In this document: positions 1-11,359 of the stretch, piece by piece
Numbering within the stretch: the first letter of the stretch is position 1
Layout of the letters: each line of letters starts with the position of its first letter
Source of the DNA: Deltaproteobacteria bacterium
Lineage (GTDB): Bacteria; Desulfobacterota; JAFDED01
DNA length: 64,000 bases
Direction: 5' to 3'
NCBI GenBank assembly: GCA_019310535.1
Contig: JAFDED010000005.1
Span: forward strand, 1 to 64,000
Notes under the pieces: generated by a model
What the model was told of the DNA's origin: nothing
Seen by the model: only the letters and a program-made list of their open reading frames with translations
The model's database searches: none
Made by a program: the position numbers and the translations under genes

Positions 1-305
1 TCGGCTTCCTGTCCCTCCAAAACACAAACACTCTGCATCTCCTTGCGCCTGAGCAACCGGGCATAGTGCTGAGCCTGTTCCTCGATAGGGGCCGGGAGGG
101 GAATTAAGGATTGCTGGCCTGAGACGATTTCTTCGATCCTGTTGGCCAGGGTTTTCCACTCATCCCTCGGAAGATCAAGTCTTCCTAAATTCAAGACGAT
201 TCTTTGCCTGGGTCCCTTTGGAGTGCGCACCGATTCCATCAATCGGTGGTAGATAAAGACACGATCCGAATCGGGATTCTTCTTTTTGATCTCACGAATG
301 AACAT
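1..305 (-). mobile_element. Transposase N-terminus, IS1634/IS4-type, truncated by window edge
   Basis: Minus-strand frame absent from the ORF track: MFIREIKKKNPDSDRVFIYHRLMESVRTPKGPRQRIVLNLGRLDLPRDEWKTLANRIEEIVSGQQSL..., which resembles the conserved N-terminus of IS1634-type transposases (RTPKGPRQR.VLNLG.LDLP). Confidence 0.72.
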
Positions 306-468
306 ACAGGTGAGGATACCAAGCAAAGAACCAAAAACATCGTATTTTGACTGATTATCACAAAAAATTTGGTAAACTTGGGATAAGATTCCCAAACGCA
401 AACGGGCCGCTTTGATCTGGATGTGAAAGCATTTGTGAGATAAGGTTACTCTCGGCAGGCATCATTAA

Positions 469-1854
469 TCATTTATAGGATCTTCTCCCTTTTCGAGCTT
501 GTGTGATCCCGTATTCGGAGAGCTTCATCTGGAGAGTTCTGCGGGTAATTCCCAGGATTTCGGCTGCCCGGGTTCTATTCCCTTCAGCTTTTTCAAGCGT
601 CTGTAAAATCCACTGCTTCTCCATTTCTTTCAGAGAAGTGTCCTCTGGAAAGATTGCCGGTGTTTCCTCGCCCCCACTCTCCTGAAGGACCTGTGGCAGG
701 TCTCTGGGAGAGATCAAGGCCGAGCGGCACATTATTACCGCCCGCTCCACAGCGTTTTCCAGTTCTCTTACATTGCCCGGCCAATGGTGTCGGATCAGGA
801 TGTCCAGGGCTTTGGGCTCGAAGCCCATGATATCCTTCTTGCGGTTTTTGGAGGAATATTTATTCAGAAAATATTCCGCCAGAAGCGGAATGTCTTCCTT
901 CCTGTCCCTGAGAGGAGGAATCTGAAGGGGGACTACATTAAGCCGGTAAAAAAGGTCCTGTCGGAAATTCCCGCTCTCCGCTTCCTTTTGTAAGTCCCTG
1001 TTAGTGGCTGCGATCACTCTCACATCCACCTTGATCGTTTGGGAGCTACCCACAGGCTCAAATTCTCCCCCCTGCAACACTCGCAGCACCTTGGCCTGAG
1101 TTGCCAAGCTCATATCCCCGATCTCATCAAGAAAAATGCTCCCCTTGCTGGCCATCTGAAAGCGCCCCTCCCTCCGCTGGTGTGCTCCCGTGAAGCTGCC
1201 CTTTTCATGGCCAAACAACTCGCTCTCCAGAAGGGTCTCGGTCAGAGCTGCGCAGTTGACTTTGACAAAGGGGCCTTTCGCACGCTTGCTTCCCTCATGG
1301 ATCAGGTTGGCGATAATCTCTTTTCCGGTCCCTGTCTCTCCCAGTATCAATACTGTGGCGTCTGTGGGTGCCACCAGTTGAACCGTTTCCAGCACTTTAA
1401 GGAATGCCGGGCTCTTGCCGATAATATGAGAGAGGTCAAACAGCTCTCCCAGGCGTTCCTTTTGAAGGAGATTTTCCTCCTGCAGCTTACGGACCTGCAG
1501 AACCCTCTCGAGCTTTACCAGCAATTCCTCAATGTCCAGCGGCTTGGTGAGGTAATCGCTGGCGCCTATCTGGAGACACTCCACGGCCTGGGGAATGGAG
1601 CCATAGGCCGTCATCATGATTACCGGTATGGTGGGGTGATCGGCGTGGATGGATTTCAGGGCTTCTATCCCTCCCATATCCGGCATTCGGATATCCAGGA
1701 GCACCGCATTAAACCAGGAAGCTTTAACGGCCTCCACGGCCTCCTTTCCGTTAACGGCCTCTTCCACCTGGTATCCTTCTGACTCCAGATTCGCCCGAAG
1801 CATCAGGCGAATGGACTCCTCGTCATCCGCCACGAGGATGGGCTTCCGGTCCAT
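469..1854 (-). CDS. Sigma-54-dependent response regulator, NtrC/ZraR family
   Basis: Receiver domain (ILVADDEESIRLML...VLLDIRMPDMGG), AAA+ (GETGTGKE, GAFTGA as GSFTGAHQRR), Fis-type HTH C-terminus. Start placed at MDRKPILVADDEE rather than the upstream ORF Met. Confidence 0.93.
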   Translation of the reverse strand: MDRKPILVADDEESIRLMLRANLESEGYQVEEAVNGKEAVEAVKASWFNAVLLDIRMPDMGGIEALKSIHADHPTIPVIMMTAYGSIPQAVECLQIGASDYLTKPLDIEELLVKLERVLQVRKLQEENLLQKERLGELFDLSHIIGKSPAFLKVLETVQLVAPTDATVLILGETGTGKEIIANLIHEGSKRAKGPFVKVNCAALTETLLESELFGHEKGSFTGAHQRREGRFQMASKGSIFLDEIGDMSLATQAKVLRVLQGGEFEPVGSSQTIKVDVRVIAATNRDLQKEAESGNFRQDLFYRLNVVPLQIPPLRDRKEDIPLLAEYFLNKYSSKNRKKDIMGFEPKALDILIRHHWPGNVRELENAVERAVIMCRSALISPRDLPQVLQESGGEETPAIFPEDTSLKEMEKQWILQTLEKAEGNRTRAAEILGITRRTLQMKLSEYGITQARKGRRSYK

Positions 1855-3628
1855 GATCTTTTCCTTCCGGGGTGAGAGTTCCTGGTTGCGAGTCTTTTCC
1901 ACTTGATACAGGCAAGAAAATAGAAAACCGGGTTCCTTTTCCCGCTTTGCTGTCCACTGTGATACGACCCTTGTGACTCTCCACAACACGGTGAACAATG
2001 GCCAATCCGAGTCCAGACCCTTTTGGTTTGGTGGTAAAGAAGGGATCAAAAAGTCTCGGAATGTTCTCCTCGGGTATTCCGCAGCCGGTGTCGACAACGG
2101 AGATGTGAACTTCTTTTCCTTCCACCTGCTGCAGGCGGACTTTCAGCTTACCTCCCCCTGGCATGGACGCCAGAGCATTGAGCAGGATATTTAACAGAGC
2201 CTGTGAGATCTGGTCCGGGTCCAGGTGCATGATTGGAATGTCATCATCGTGTAAAAATTCCAACTCTACCCCTTTGGCCGTAACATCGTCCCGGATCAGG
2301 TCTAAAACATGGTCTATCAGCACCACCAGGTCGGTCTTCGATATCACCAGATCGCGGGGTCGGGCGTAATCCAGGAGCCCGGAGACCACCCGATTCAGCC
2401 GATCCACTTCCGAGATCATCACTTCCGAGTATTTACGATCCAGGCTCCCGGGCTTTTTGTCTTTCTGAAAATAATGGGACAGTCCCCTGAGGGCCGTCAA
2501 GGGGTTCCTGATCTCATGAGCCACTCCGGCGGCCAGAGATCCCAGGGCTGCCAGACGTTCTCTCTGCCGCACCTGCCGCTGTAATTTCCTGATCTGCCGC
2601 AGGTCCCGCATGATAATTACAGCCCCGCTTTCGTTATTTTCATCGTCGGGGAGCGCCGCCGCGCTGACGGCCAACGGAAGAGATTCGCCATGGCGGTTGC
2701 ACTCAACTTCCCACTCGATAATTTCCCCGTCTCTCCTGAGCCGATTCATTAACTCCGGGCCGGTGCCGGGGATCAAATCTTCAATGCTCAAATCATCCGG
2801 CAGTTTTTTGGGGAGGTGAAACATTTCCCGGGCACGGGGATTAACGGAAGTGATTTTTCCTTCGGAATCAATTCCCACCAAGCCTTCGGGCATTTTTTTA
2901 ACCAATTGCTGGGTGTATGCCTCAACGCTTTCCAGGGTCCGTCTGGTTATGGTCAGGTGATAAACCACAAAAATGAAAAAGATGGAGGCGCTTCCCAAGG
3001 CAAAGAGTATCCCGCCCATGATGAGAGCATGCTGGAAATCTTCCCTGGTGGATTCCAGAATCGGGTCCATTCGCATATTCACCACCACGGCGTATTGCCC
3101 CGGCTCTGGCAAGGTTCTCATCATGGAATGTCTTCTTCTTGGAAAGCCATTTTTCGGGACTATTGGGACGAAAAGCTTTCCAACCTCGAACGCCACAGGC
3201 CCCCGGCTCAGCGGCATGGGCCCCTGATCAGGCTTGGCATCAAATAATGACTTTTTATAGAGAAAATTGTTCTCTTGCTGCCCTACTAGGACAGGGTCGG
3301 AGTGAGCGACGATGATACCGCGGCGATCGAAGATGCTGATGGAGTGAAGCAGGGGTTCACTGGAAAACTCCCTGATCAGTGTCTGTATCTGGGACTCACC
3401 CCACATCATCATGTCCATCATGCTGGTCCGTGCGCCTGCCTCCAGGGCACGAATTATAATAGACCCCTCTTGAACCAAGTACTCTTCCATGCGCATTCGC
3501 TCACGGTGGAGGTTACGATAGGTAGAGATTGCGATGAGAACCAGAAGGGTCATCACTATAGCGATCAAGGTGATCGACGGAATATAAAGCGCGGATTTTG
3601 TTTTCGATTTAGATTTTCCCATGAACAC
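1823..3628 (-). CDS. Membrane sensor histidine kinase (PAS, HisKA, HATPase)
   Basis: H-box GVAHEIRNPLTALRG, N/G boxes (DTGCGIPEENIPRLFDPFFTTKPKGSGLGLAIV); overlaps the start of the response regulator. Confidence 0.92.
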   Translation of the reverse strand: MFMGKSKSKTKSALYIPSITLIAIVMTLLVLIAISTYRNLHRERMRMEEYLVQEGSIIIRALEAGARTSMMDMMMWGESQIQTLIREFSSEPLLHSISIFDRRGIIVAHSDPVLVGQQENNFLYKKSLFDAKPDQGPMPLSRGPVAFEVGKLFVPIVPKNGFPRRRHSMMRTLPEPGQYAVVVNMRMDPILESTREDFQHALIMGGILFALGSASIFFIFVVYHLTITRRTLESVEAYTQQLVKKMPEGLVGIDSEGKITSVNPRAREMFHLPKKLPDDLSIEDLIPGTGPELMNRLRRDGEIIEWEVECNRHGESLPLAVSAAALPDDENNESGAVIIMRDLRQIRKLQRQVRQRERLAALGSLAAGVAHEIRNPLTALRGLSHYFQKDKKPGSLDRKYSEVMISEVDRLNRVVSGLLDYARPRDLVISKTDLVVLIDHVLDLIRDDVTAKGVELEFLHDDDIPIMHLDPDQISQALLNILLNALASMPGGGKLKVRLQQVEGKEVHISVVDTGCGIPEENIPRLFDPFFTTKPKGSGLGLAIVHRVVESHKGRITVDSKAGKGTRFSIFLPVSSGKDSQPGTLTPEGKDHGPEAHPRGG

Positions 3629-4241
3629 TATTACCCATTCACTCTTTAATTTATGATACAGTATACAGTAAAAATGGGATTATTCAAAGAGGGGCCGGAG
3701 ATAGGGGCCTGGTTACAGGATTGTCTTATTTCATTTCCTGGTATACTTTGGTCATATGGTCCGCTCCGTTGGGATAGGTCCTTTGTGCATTCCTGGTGAA
3801 GGTCACGCCGTCAGCTGGCGGGTGCGCGACAGCTTTGTCTACATCCATGATCCATAACCCTGGATGATCACCTTCATCAAGTTCGCCTTTGTTCGCCCGG
3901 CAAGACTTAATAACTGTCAGCCAAAAGGGATGCCGAGGACCGTGTGGGACGGTGCGCGAGCTTGCCGCTAGTGTTTAGAAAGAAAAAGATTTGATATCTT
4001 CAGTTGAGAATATATAATAGTAAACAGTCGGCTATATGAAGCGTTCTGACAATGACCCGGTGAGATATGCGCTGGCAGATCAATAGCGGAATCGATAAGC
4101 TCTTTCCGGTGCACCGGGGAGTTGGCCAGAGTGAAAAGGACTCGCAAAAAATTGACAGATGACAAATCCAGCGCAGAGCGAGTCCGGAAGAATCGGCTGA
4201 CATTGGCGGCATCCCGCGACCCGCTTCCGTGGAGGTAGAAG

Positions 4242-4760
4242 ATGTGCCAGAAGAAAGGGAAACCGATGTTCATTCCAACGATAATCATGGGAGCACTGGC
4301 CATTGTCCTTCTTTTCATAGGGTACCACAACGGACAAGGCCAGCATCTGAGCGGCATAAAATCGGGCCTGACCATGGTATTTGAAATCCTGCCATTGTTA
4401 GTTTTCGCATTTATCGTGGCTGGTATGGTTCAGGTTCTTCTTCCTCGTGAACTATTATCAAGATGGGTCGGCGCAGAATCCGGAATACGGGGGATAATCG
4501 TCGGCGCGGTGGCTGGTGGTTTTACCCCTGGAGGACCTTTTGTCAGCCTTCCCGTAGTTGCGGCGCTTTTGCAATCCGGCGCCGGTATAGGAACCATGGT
4601 AGCATTCATGACAGGATGGTCATTATGGGCAGTCAGCCGCCTGCCTATGGAAGTGGGAATACTTGGATGGAAATTCACGCTTATTCGCTTTGTCAGCACA
4701 TTTTTCTTTCCGCCTCTTGCGGGACTCATAGCCCATACGATTTTCTCCAGCCCCGAGTAG
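4242..4760 (+). CDS. UPF0718/DUF318-like half-permease
   Basis: Multi-TM 172 aa protein with GGFTPGGPFVSLPVVAALLQSGAG; about half the size of a full family member. Confidence 0.6.
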   Translation: MCQKKGKPMFIPTIIMGALAIVLLFIGYHNGQGQHLSGIKSGLTMVFEILPLLVFAFIVAGMVQVLLPRELLSRWVGAESGIRGIIVGAVAGGFTPGGPFVSLPVVAALLQSGAGIGTMVAFMTGWSLWAVSRLPMEVGILGWKFTLIRFVSTFFFPPLAGLIAHTIFSSPE

Positions 4761-4800
4761 AACAGAACGATGGAAATGGTTCCATGCAGGAGATAACAGC

Positions 4801-6039
4801 ATGAAAAAAGCGTTTGGGATATTTGTTTTGCTTGGACTTGTCGGCCTTCTGGGCTGGCAGTTGTATCAGCGAGTCAGTACGGCGCAGAAAGGAATCCACC
4901 GGCAGCGCCGGTCCCCCATGGTGGCCGTGGAAGCGGCTCGCGTAAAAAAGGCCGCAATCCGCGATGTCGCCCTGTTCACCGGCTCACTGAGGCCCAGGTC
5001 TTATTTTGTCGTAGCGCCTAAGATTTCCGGGAGGCTGGAGAAACTTCTGGTCAATATCGGAGACAGCGTCAAACGCGGCCAGCTCATTGCAATGCTGGAT
5101 GACGATGAGTATACCCAACAGGTGGAGCAGGCTCGGGCTGAGTTGGCGGTGGCCGAGGCCAATGTCGAAGAACGCCGCAGTGCTCTGGAGGTTGCAAAGC
5201 GCGAATTTGAGAGGACAAAGGCGCTTCGTCACAAAAAGATAGCGTCCGAGTCTGAACTTGATGCTGCCCAGGCCCATTACCAGGCCCAGGAAGCGAAATT
5301 AAAAGTCGCTCTGGCTCAGGTGGTGCAAAAGGAAGCGGCGCTGAAGACCGCGCAGGTTCGATTGTCCTATACGAAAATTCGGACATCGTGGAAGGACGGA
5401 GATGAGTATAGAATCGTCGGTGAGCGGTTCGTGGACGAGGGAGCCATGCTCACGGCCAACGCCCCCATCGTCTCCATACTTGACATAAGCGCTCTGACAG
5501 CCGTGATTCACATAATTGAACGGGATTATGCTCACGTGAAGACAGGACAGGTAACGGTGATGACCACCGATGCCTTTCCCGGCAAAACCTTCACCGGAAA
5601 AGTAGCTCGCGTGGCGCCATTGTTAAAAGAAACCTCGCGCCAGGCAAGGGTGGAGATCGAGGTTCCCAATCGCGAACAACTCCTCAAACCTGGCATGTTT
5701 ATCCGCGCCCAAATTGAGTTTGCAAGGAACGACAATGCGATCGTAATACCCGTGACTGCTCTGGTAAAACGCGATGGTCAACAGGGCGTTTTTATGGCGG
5801 ACGCTCAAAACATGAAGGTGCGCTTTGTTCCGGTGAGTCTGGGCATTGTCAATGGTGACATGGCCGAGGTTGTCAAGCCCTCACTTTCCGGGTTAGTCGT
5901 AACCTTGGGTCATCATCTTCTCGAGGATGGCTCAACCATTACCCTGCCAGACCTCAAACGGGAAAATTCATCCCCCCGGAGGGTCGATGATGGCGCACCG
6001 GAAGGGCGCAGGCGCCGCCGAATCGGAGCAAAGCCATGA
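4801..6039 (+). CDS. RND efflux periplasmic adaptor subunit (MFP family)
   Basis: N-terminal TM, lipoyl/biotinyl-like and coiled-coil hairpin, KTGQVTVMTTDAFPGKTFTGKVARVAP; overlaps next RND gene by ATGA. Confidence 0.93.
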   Translation: MKKAFGIFVLLGLVGLLGWQLYQRVSTAQKGIHRQRRSPMVAVEAARVKKAAIRDVALFTGSLRPRSYFVVAPKISGRLEKLLVNIGDSVKRGQLIAMLDDDEYTQQVEQARAELAVAEANVEERRSALEVAKREFERTKALRHKKIASESELDAAQAHYQAQEAKLKVALAQVVQKEAALKTAQVRLSYTKIRTSWKDGDEYRIVGERFVDEGAMLTANAPIVSILDISALTAVIHIIERDYAHVKTGQVTVMTTDAFPGKTFTGKVARVAPLLKETSRQARVEIEVPNREQLLKPGMFIRAQIEFARNDNAIVIPVTALVKRDGQQGVFMADAQNMKVRFVPVSLGIVNGDMAEVVKPSLSGLVVTLGHHLLEDGSTITLPDLKRENSSPRRVDDGAPEGRRRRRIGAKP

Positions 6040-9000
6040 AACTCTCTCGATTTGCTGTCCGTCGTCCTATCTTCACAATTATGAGCACATTGATCGTTAT
6101 TATCCTGGGAGGGGTGTCTTTTATCCGTCTTCCTATAAACCTCATGCCTGATATTACCTATCCCACGCTAAGTATTTCAACTACTTATGAAAACGCCAGC
6201 CCTGAAGAGATTGAGGAACTGGTCACACGCCCTGTCGAAGAGGCGATGGCCGCGGTTCCCGGTATAGAGGAGATATCCTCTGTCTCGATGGAGGGCCGGA
6301 GTAGTGTCCGTGTCTCCTTCGCGTGGGGCACTGACCTGGACGCAGCGGCCAACGATATTCGGGACAGGCTGGATCGGGTGATCCCTCGTCTTCCGGATGA
6401 CGTGGATCGGCCCAGGCTGCGCAAGTTTGACCTTGCCAGCTTTCCCGTTCTCATTCTCGGCGCTTCAAGCAATTTGGATCCTGTCCAGATGCGCAGGATC
6501 ATCGACGACCAGGTAAAATATCGCCTGGAGCGAATCCCCGGTGTGGCGGCACTTGACGTGTGGGGCGGTCTCGATCGGGAGATTCATGTCAACCTTTACG
6601 CGGACAAGATCAAGGCCCTGGAATTACCGCTTGATCAAATTCTCAGCCGGATCAAGGCACAGAACATCAACTTGCCTGCGGGAACGGTGGACCGTGGAAA
6701 CTATGAGGTAACTATACGTACTCCAGGGGAATACACCAGTCTGGATCAGTTGCGCAATACAGTGGTCTCCGTCCGCGAAGGAGCGCCCATACGAATTAAA
6801 GATATCGCCAGCGTAGAGGACTCCTGGCAAAAGGTCAGACGCATCGTTCGAGTGAACGGACAGCCGGGGGTGCGCCTTTCCGTCAACAAGCAATCCGGCA
6901 CTAACACGGTGGAGGTAGCCAGGAAGGTCCTCCGGGAAATAGATCGGATCAATAGTGACACTCCACAGATTCGCCTGACGCCCATCATTGACACTTCGGA
7001 TTTCATTCAACGCTCCATCGCGAACGTCGGCTCGATGGCTATGTATGGCGGGTTATTAGCCATCATGGTTCTTTTGTTTTTTCTGCGCGATATTCGCAGC
7101 ACCACCATCATCACCACCGCCATCCCCATTTCCATTATCGCCACGTTTGCCCTGATGTATTTCGGGAATTTCACTTTGAACCTCATGACTCTCGGCGGCC
7201 TGGCCCTGGGCATCGGCATGTTTGTGGACAACTCAATTGTTGTTCTGGAAAATATTTTCCGCATGCGTGAGTCAGGGGAAGCATCCGAACAGGCAGCGAT
7301 CAGCGGCAGCGAGGAAGTCACCTCCGCCATCATCGCCAGTACGCTGACGACTGTGGTAGTATTTCTGCCGGTGGTCTTCGTCCCCGGCATGGCCGGTGTG
7401 ATGTTACGGCAACTCGCCTTTGTGGTGAGTTTTTCGCTTATGTGCGCCCTTGCCGTTGCACTGACCCTGGTGCCGATGCTTGCCTCAAAAATTCTTCGTC
7501 CAACAGCGATTAAACCCGCGACAGAGGAGACGTTGGCGCATAAAATCTTACGCTTCAGCGGCCTGGTTTTCAGGCGGATGGAAGACAGGTATAAACACCT
7601 GCTCCACTTCGCCCTGGATCACCGGGCGCTGGTCGCAATCTTCGCAGTTCTGCTCCTCATTGGAAGCCTGGCCCTTGCTCCATTTGTCGGAGTTGAGTTC
7701 ATGCCCAGCACTGACGAGGGTGAGGTGCGGGTCAACGCGGAAATGGAGGTTGGCACAAGGCTGGAGGTGCTCGATGAGAAATTCAAACTCATCGAAACCA
7801 TAGTAAAGAAGAATGTTCCTGAAGCCAAAAATATGGTGGCGAGTCTGGGAGGATCAAGCTGGCGATCAAGAGGGTCTCATACAGGATATATTAGAATAGC
7901 CCTGAAACCGGAGGCGGAACGAGACCGGTCCAGCGAGGAGATCGCCAGGGTTCTTCGAGGGAAACTGGCCGGGATTCCCGGTGTCACCATCCGCACCCGG
8001 GCTGGACAGGGCCTTTTTATCCTTCGCATGGGTATGACTGGTACGGATAAAATTCAGGTGGAAATCCGGGGACACAATTTGCAAACGGCCGATGCACTGG
8101 CCCAAAAGGTTAAAGAGGTAGTCGAAGGCGTGGAGGGCGTTACCGACGCCCGGATAAGCCTCGAGGGGGGAAGCCCTGAGGAACTGGTCATTGTAGACCG
8201 GCAAAAAGCGGCGGATATGAAGCTCTCGGTGTCGCATATTGCTAATATGCTTGAGACTGTCCTGTCCGGAACCAGGGCCGGGAACTATCGCGAGGCCGGA
8301 AAGGAGTACACAATTCTGGTCAAAGTGAAGGACGCGGAGCGAATGGAGCTTCGAGACATCCTGGACCTGACGTTGACCAATATGAGCGGTGAACCGGTGG
8401 TTTTGAGAAACGTGGTGCACGTTCGGCCGCGAAGCGGACCTGTACTGATCGAAAGGAAGGATCAGGAGCGTATCGTTACTGTTTCGGCCAACATCAGCGG
8501 GCGGGATATGGGTTCCATTGTGGCTGATATCAGCGAAGGGCTTCGTTCTGTCCCTGTGCCGCGGGACTTTGGAATCATGTTCGGCGGAGATTATGAAGAG
8601 CAGCAAAAGGCGTTCAGGGAGTTGCTGCTGAGCTTTGTGCTGGCCCTAATGCTGGTCTACATGGTGATGGCGTCCCAGTATGAGTCGCTTTGTTATCCCT
8701 TCGTGGTGATGTTCTCCGTGCCGTTCGCCGCTATTGGTGTTATTTTGATGCTTCTTCTCGCAAACACAACCTTCAACATCCAGTCGTTCATCGGCTGCAT
8801 CATGCTTGGGGGCATCGTGGTAAACAATGCCATTCTGCTCGTGGATCATACAAACCTCCTTCGTCGACGTGATGGGATGCCCTTGCGCGAGGCGGTTGAG
8901 GAGGCCGGGCGGCGGCGACTACGGCCCATACTTATGACCGCCATGACCACCATGTTGGGGCTCACGCCACTGGCTGTGGGGCTTGGCGAGGGGGGAGAAG

Positions 9001-9200
9001 CACAGGCACCATTGGCCAGGGTTGTCATCGGAGGGCTGCTGAGTTCAACGCTTATTACTCTGATATTCGTGCCTACTGTCTACACGATTTTCGCACGTCG
9101 CGCGGAAGAAAAAGATGTGCAAACCGCTGACATTCAATCGGTTCCGCTCACCAGCGGGCAGAGCCCTATGGCTTCACCACCAGCAGTGCCTCATGAATAA
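6036..9200 (+). CDS. RND efflux inner membrane transporter (AcrB/HAE1-like)
   Basis: 1054 aa; [13 protein letters not shown]...; [21 protein letters not shown] motif; C-terminal [13 protein letters not shown]. Confidence 0.96.
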   Translation: MKLSRFAVRRPIFTIMSTLIVIILGGVSFIRLPINLMPDITYPTLSISTTYENASPEEIEELVTRPVEEAMAAVPGIEEISSVSMEGRSSVRVSFAWGTDLDAAANDIRDRLDRVIPRLPDDVDRPRLRKFDLASFPVLILGASSNLDPVQMRRIIDDQVKYRLERIPGVAALDVWGGLDREIHVNLYADKIKALELPLDQILSRIKAQNINLPAGTVDRGNYEVTIRTPGEYTSLDQLRNTVVSVREGAPIRIKDIASVEDSWQKVRRIVRVNGQPGVRLSVNKQSGTNTVEVARKVLREIDRINSDTPQIRLTPIIDTSDFIQRSIANVGSMAMYGGLLAIMVLLFFLRDIRSTTIITTAIPISIIATFALMYFGNFTLNLMTLGGLALGIGMFVDNSIVVLENIFRMRESGEASEQAAISGSEEVTSAIIASTLTTVVVFLPVVFVPGMAGVMLRQLAFVVSFSLMCALAVALTLVPMLASKILRPTAIKPATEETLAHKILRFSGLVFRRMEDRYKHLLHFALDHRALVAIFAVLLLIGSLALAPFVGVEFMPSTDEGEVRVNAEMEVGTRLEVLDEKFKLIETIVKKNVPEAKNMVASLGGSSWRSRGSHTGYIRIALKPEAERDRSSEEIARVLRGKLAGIPGVTIRTRAGQGLFILRMGMTGTDKIQVEIRGHNLQTADALAQKVKEVVEGVEGVTDARISLEGGSPEELVIVDRQKAADMKLSVSHIANMLETVLSGTRAGNYREAGKEYTILVKVKDAERMELRDILDLTLTNMSGEPVVLRNVVHVRPRSGPVLIERKDQERIVTVSANISGRDMGSIVADISEGLRSVPVPRDFGIMFGGDYEEQQKAFRELLLSFVLALMLVYMVMASQYESLCYPFVVMFSVPFAAIGVILMLLLANTTFNIQSFIGCIMLGGIVVNNAILLVDHTNLLRRRDGMPLREAVEEAGRRRLRPILMTAMTTMLGLTPLAVGLGEGGEAQAPLARVVIGGLLSSTLITLIFVPTVYTIFARRAEEKDVQTADIQSVPLTSGQSPMASPPAVPHE

Positions 9201-9420
9201 CTGAGCAAAAAGGGCAGAAGGCTTGACTCAGTCCAAAACACAGTGGGAAAGCGTCCTTTCTTTAGAAATTTAAGATGCTCAAAATTTGTTAGAATTATCT
9301 GCTTAGTTCAGAGAAATGCTTACTAATTACTCCATTGTAAAAAGCCTTTTCGAATAGAAATGTTGGACTGAAAACCATGATTCAACAAGGTTGAAACGTA
9401 TACACTACCACGATATCCAT

Positions 9421-9567
9421 GGGGTGGCCCAGACAATTTATTGTCTGGGCTGCGCAGCAGCAAGAGGTAATTCCGTTATTCTTTAATGGAGGGTTGCAGT
9501 GTTATATTGCGCCGGGTAAATCCTCTTCTCGCTTCGCGGCCCGGACGACAAGTCGTCTGGGCCACCC
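9421..9567 (+). repeat. Dispersed hairpin-ended element, copy 1 (diverged)
   Basis: ggggtggcccagacaatttattgtctgggctgcgcagcagcaagagg ... cctcttctcgcttcgcggcccggacgacaagtcgtctgggccaccc; same ends as copies at ~47250 and ~58391. Confidence 0.85.
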
Positions 9568-9715
9568 GCTTAACACTATCTTTGATAGTTTGGTTAGGGC
9601 CTTTGGTGTTCCCGAGCAATTACATATTACCAATTGATTGCTGATTTACCTTGATAATACTAAATTTTTTTCAGATGTTTAACTCCGGGCCGGTGATTGA
9701 CGAAGGAGATGGAAA

Positions 9716-11359
9716 GTGTTGTTGGGCAAAGGATTTAGAAATCTCGCGGGCATTCTTTCCTGTGTTTCATGGATGGTATTAGTAGCGTCCTGCAAGCATA
9801 CGAACACAACCCCTTATGTTTACAACAGTAATCCAATTGGTGATCCTTTGCCTGCTGGTGAAATTACAGCCGGGAGAAAAACGATGCATCTGGATTACAC
9901 CTCTTCAAAGTCCCTGCCTGAAGGCCCGATTGAGGTAACTATCGAGGAGTCCATCCTTCTCGCGCTGGAGAATAATCGATCTTTACATGTTGAGCGATAC
10001 AATCCATTAATTGTCCAAACTTTCGAAGATCGGGAACGTGCGGTATTCGATCCCGTGCTGAGCGGTGGCGCAACTGGCTTCCGCGAAAAGGGCAGACAGC
10101 GATCTAGAACAAGCAGCGGCGAACTGTTTGATATTACGTCCAACCGAACGGAGGTCGATCTCGGCCTTTCTCAGTTCCTTCCCACAGGCACGGAAGTGGA
10201 TGTTGATCTCTCAACGAATCGGACTTGGGCGGACCTCTTCAACGATCTGCATGCCACACGCGCCGGTCTGACGGTAACACAGGCCCTCCTCAGAGGGTTC
10301 GGAATAGACGTGAACCTCGCCAGCTTGCGACAGGCCAGGCTGGATACGCTCGTCTCGCAGTATGAGCTGCGCGGCTTCTCAGAGTCGCTTCTCGCACTGG
10401 TTGAAGAAATTTACTGGGACTATGCCCTGGCGCAGCGCCAGATAGAGATCTTCACCGTCTCTTTGAAGCTGGCTGAACAGCAGCTCAGAGAAACCGAGGA
10501 GCGGATTAAAATTGGGAAGTTGGCTGAAATCGAACTCGCTGCAGCGCAATCGGAAGTGGCTTTGCGGCAGGAAGCACTGATCAATGCCCGCAGCACTCTG
10601 GCCACAACCCGCTTGCGGTTGTTGCGATTGCTTAATCCTCCTGGAACAAACCTCTGGAACCGAGAGATTGTTTTGATGGATAAGCCCGTTGTGCCGGATG
10701 TGAGGCTTGATGATGTTGAGAGCCACGTACAGGTCGCTCTGCGCATGCGGCCCGATCTGAATCAGGCTCGATTGGAACTCCAGCGCGGGGATATGGAGAT
10801 CGTTAAAACCAGAAACGGACTCCTGCCCAAATTGGATTTATTCATTACCCTGGGAAAGACCGGTTTCGCAGATTCCTTTGGCGATTCAGTGCGCGATTTC
10901 GGTGGAAATAGCTACGACATATCTGCAAGTTTAAGGGTGGAATATCCTCTCGGTAATCGGGAGGCTTATGCTCGCCACAAAAGGGCCACATTTACACGTA
11001 AGCAGGTTGAAGAGGCCATGGAAAATCTTACCCAGCTTGTTCAGGTGGATGTCCGTTCCGCTTATATACAGGTCAACAGGGCCAGGGAGCAGGTGGTAGC
11101 CACTGGGGCAACCCGTAAGTTCCAGGAAGAAAAGGTGCGGGCGGAGACCGAAAAGTTCCGGGTCGGCAGATCGACTACTCTGCTTGTCGCACAGGCACAG
11201 CGGGATCTCGTGGCCAGTCAGATTTCCGAAATCGAAGCGGTCGTGGACTATCTCAAGGCACTGGTGAACCTTTATAGGCTTGACGGGTCATTACTCGAGC
11301 GGCGAGGCATTAAAGCCCCCGGACGCGAACCAGTTGATCTGTCGATTGAAAAGTGGTAA
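9716..11359 (+). CDS. TolC-family outer membrane efflux protein
   Basis: Lipoprotein-like N-terminus (VASCKHTNTTP), duplicated OEP helical repeats; follows RND genes. Confidence 0.88.
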   Translation: MLLGKGFRNLAGILSCVSWMVLVASCKHTNTTPYVYNSNPIGDPLPAGEITAGRKTMHLDYTSSKSLPEGPIEVTIEESILLALENNRSLHVERYNPLIVQTFEDRERAVFDPVLSGGATGFREKGRQRSRTSSGELFDITSNRTEVDLGLSQFLPTGTEVDVDLSTNRTWADLFNDLHATRAGLTVTQALLRGFGIDVNLASLRQARLDTLVSQYELRGFSESLLALVEEIYWDYALAQRQIEIFTVSLKLAEQQLRETEERIKIGKLAEIELAAAQSEVALRQEALINARSTLATTRLRLLRLLNPPGTNLWNREIVLMDKPVVPDVRLDDVESHVQVALRMRPDLNQARLELQRGDMEIVKTRNGLLPKLDLFITLGKTGFADSFGDSVRDFGGNSYDISASLRVEYPLGNREAYARHKRATFTRKQVEEAMENLTQLVQVDVRSAYIQVNRAREQVVATGATRKFQEEKVRAETEKFRVGRSTTLLVAQAQRDLVASQISEIEAVVDYLKALVNLYRLDGSLLERRGIKAPGREPVDLSIEKW

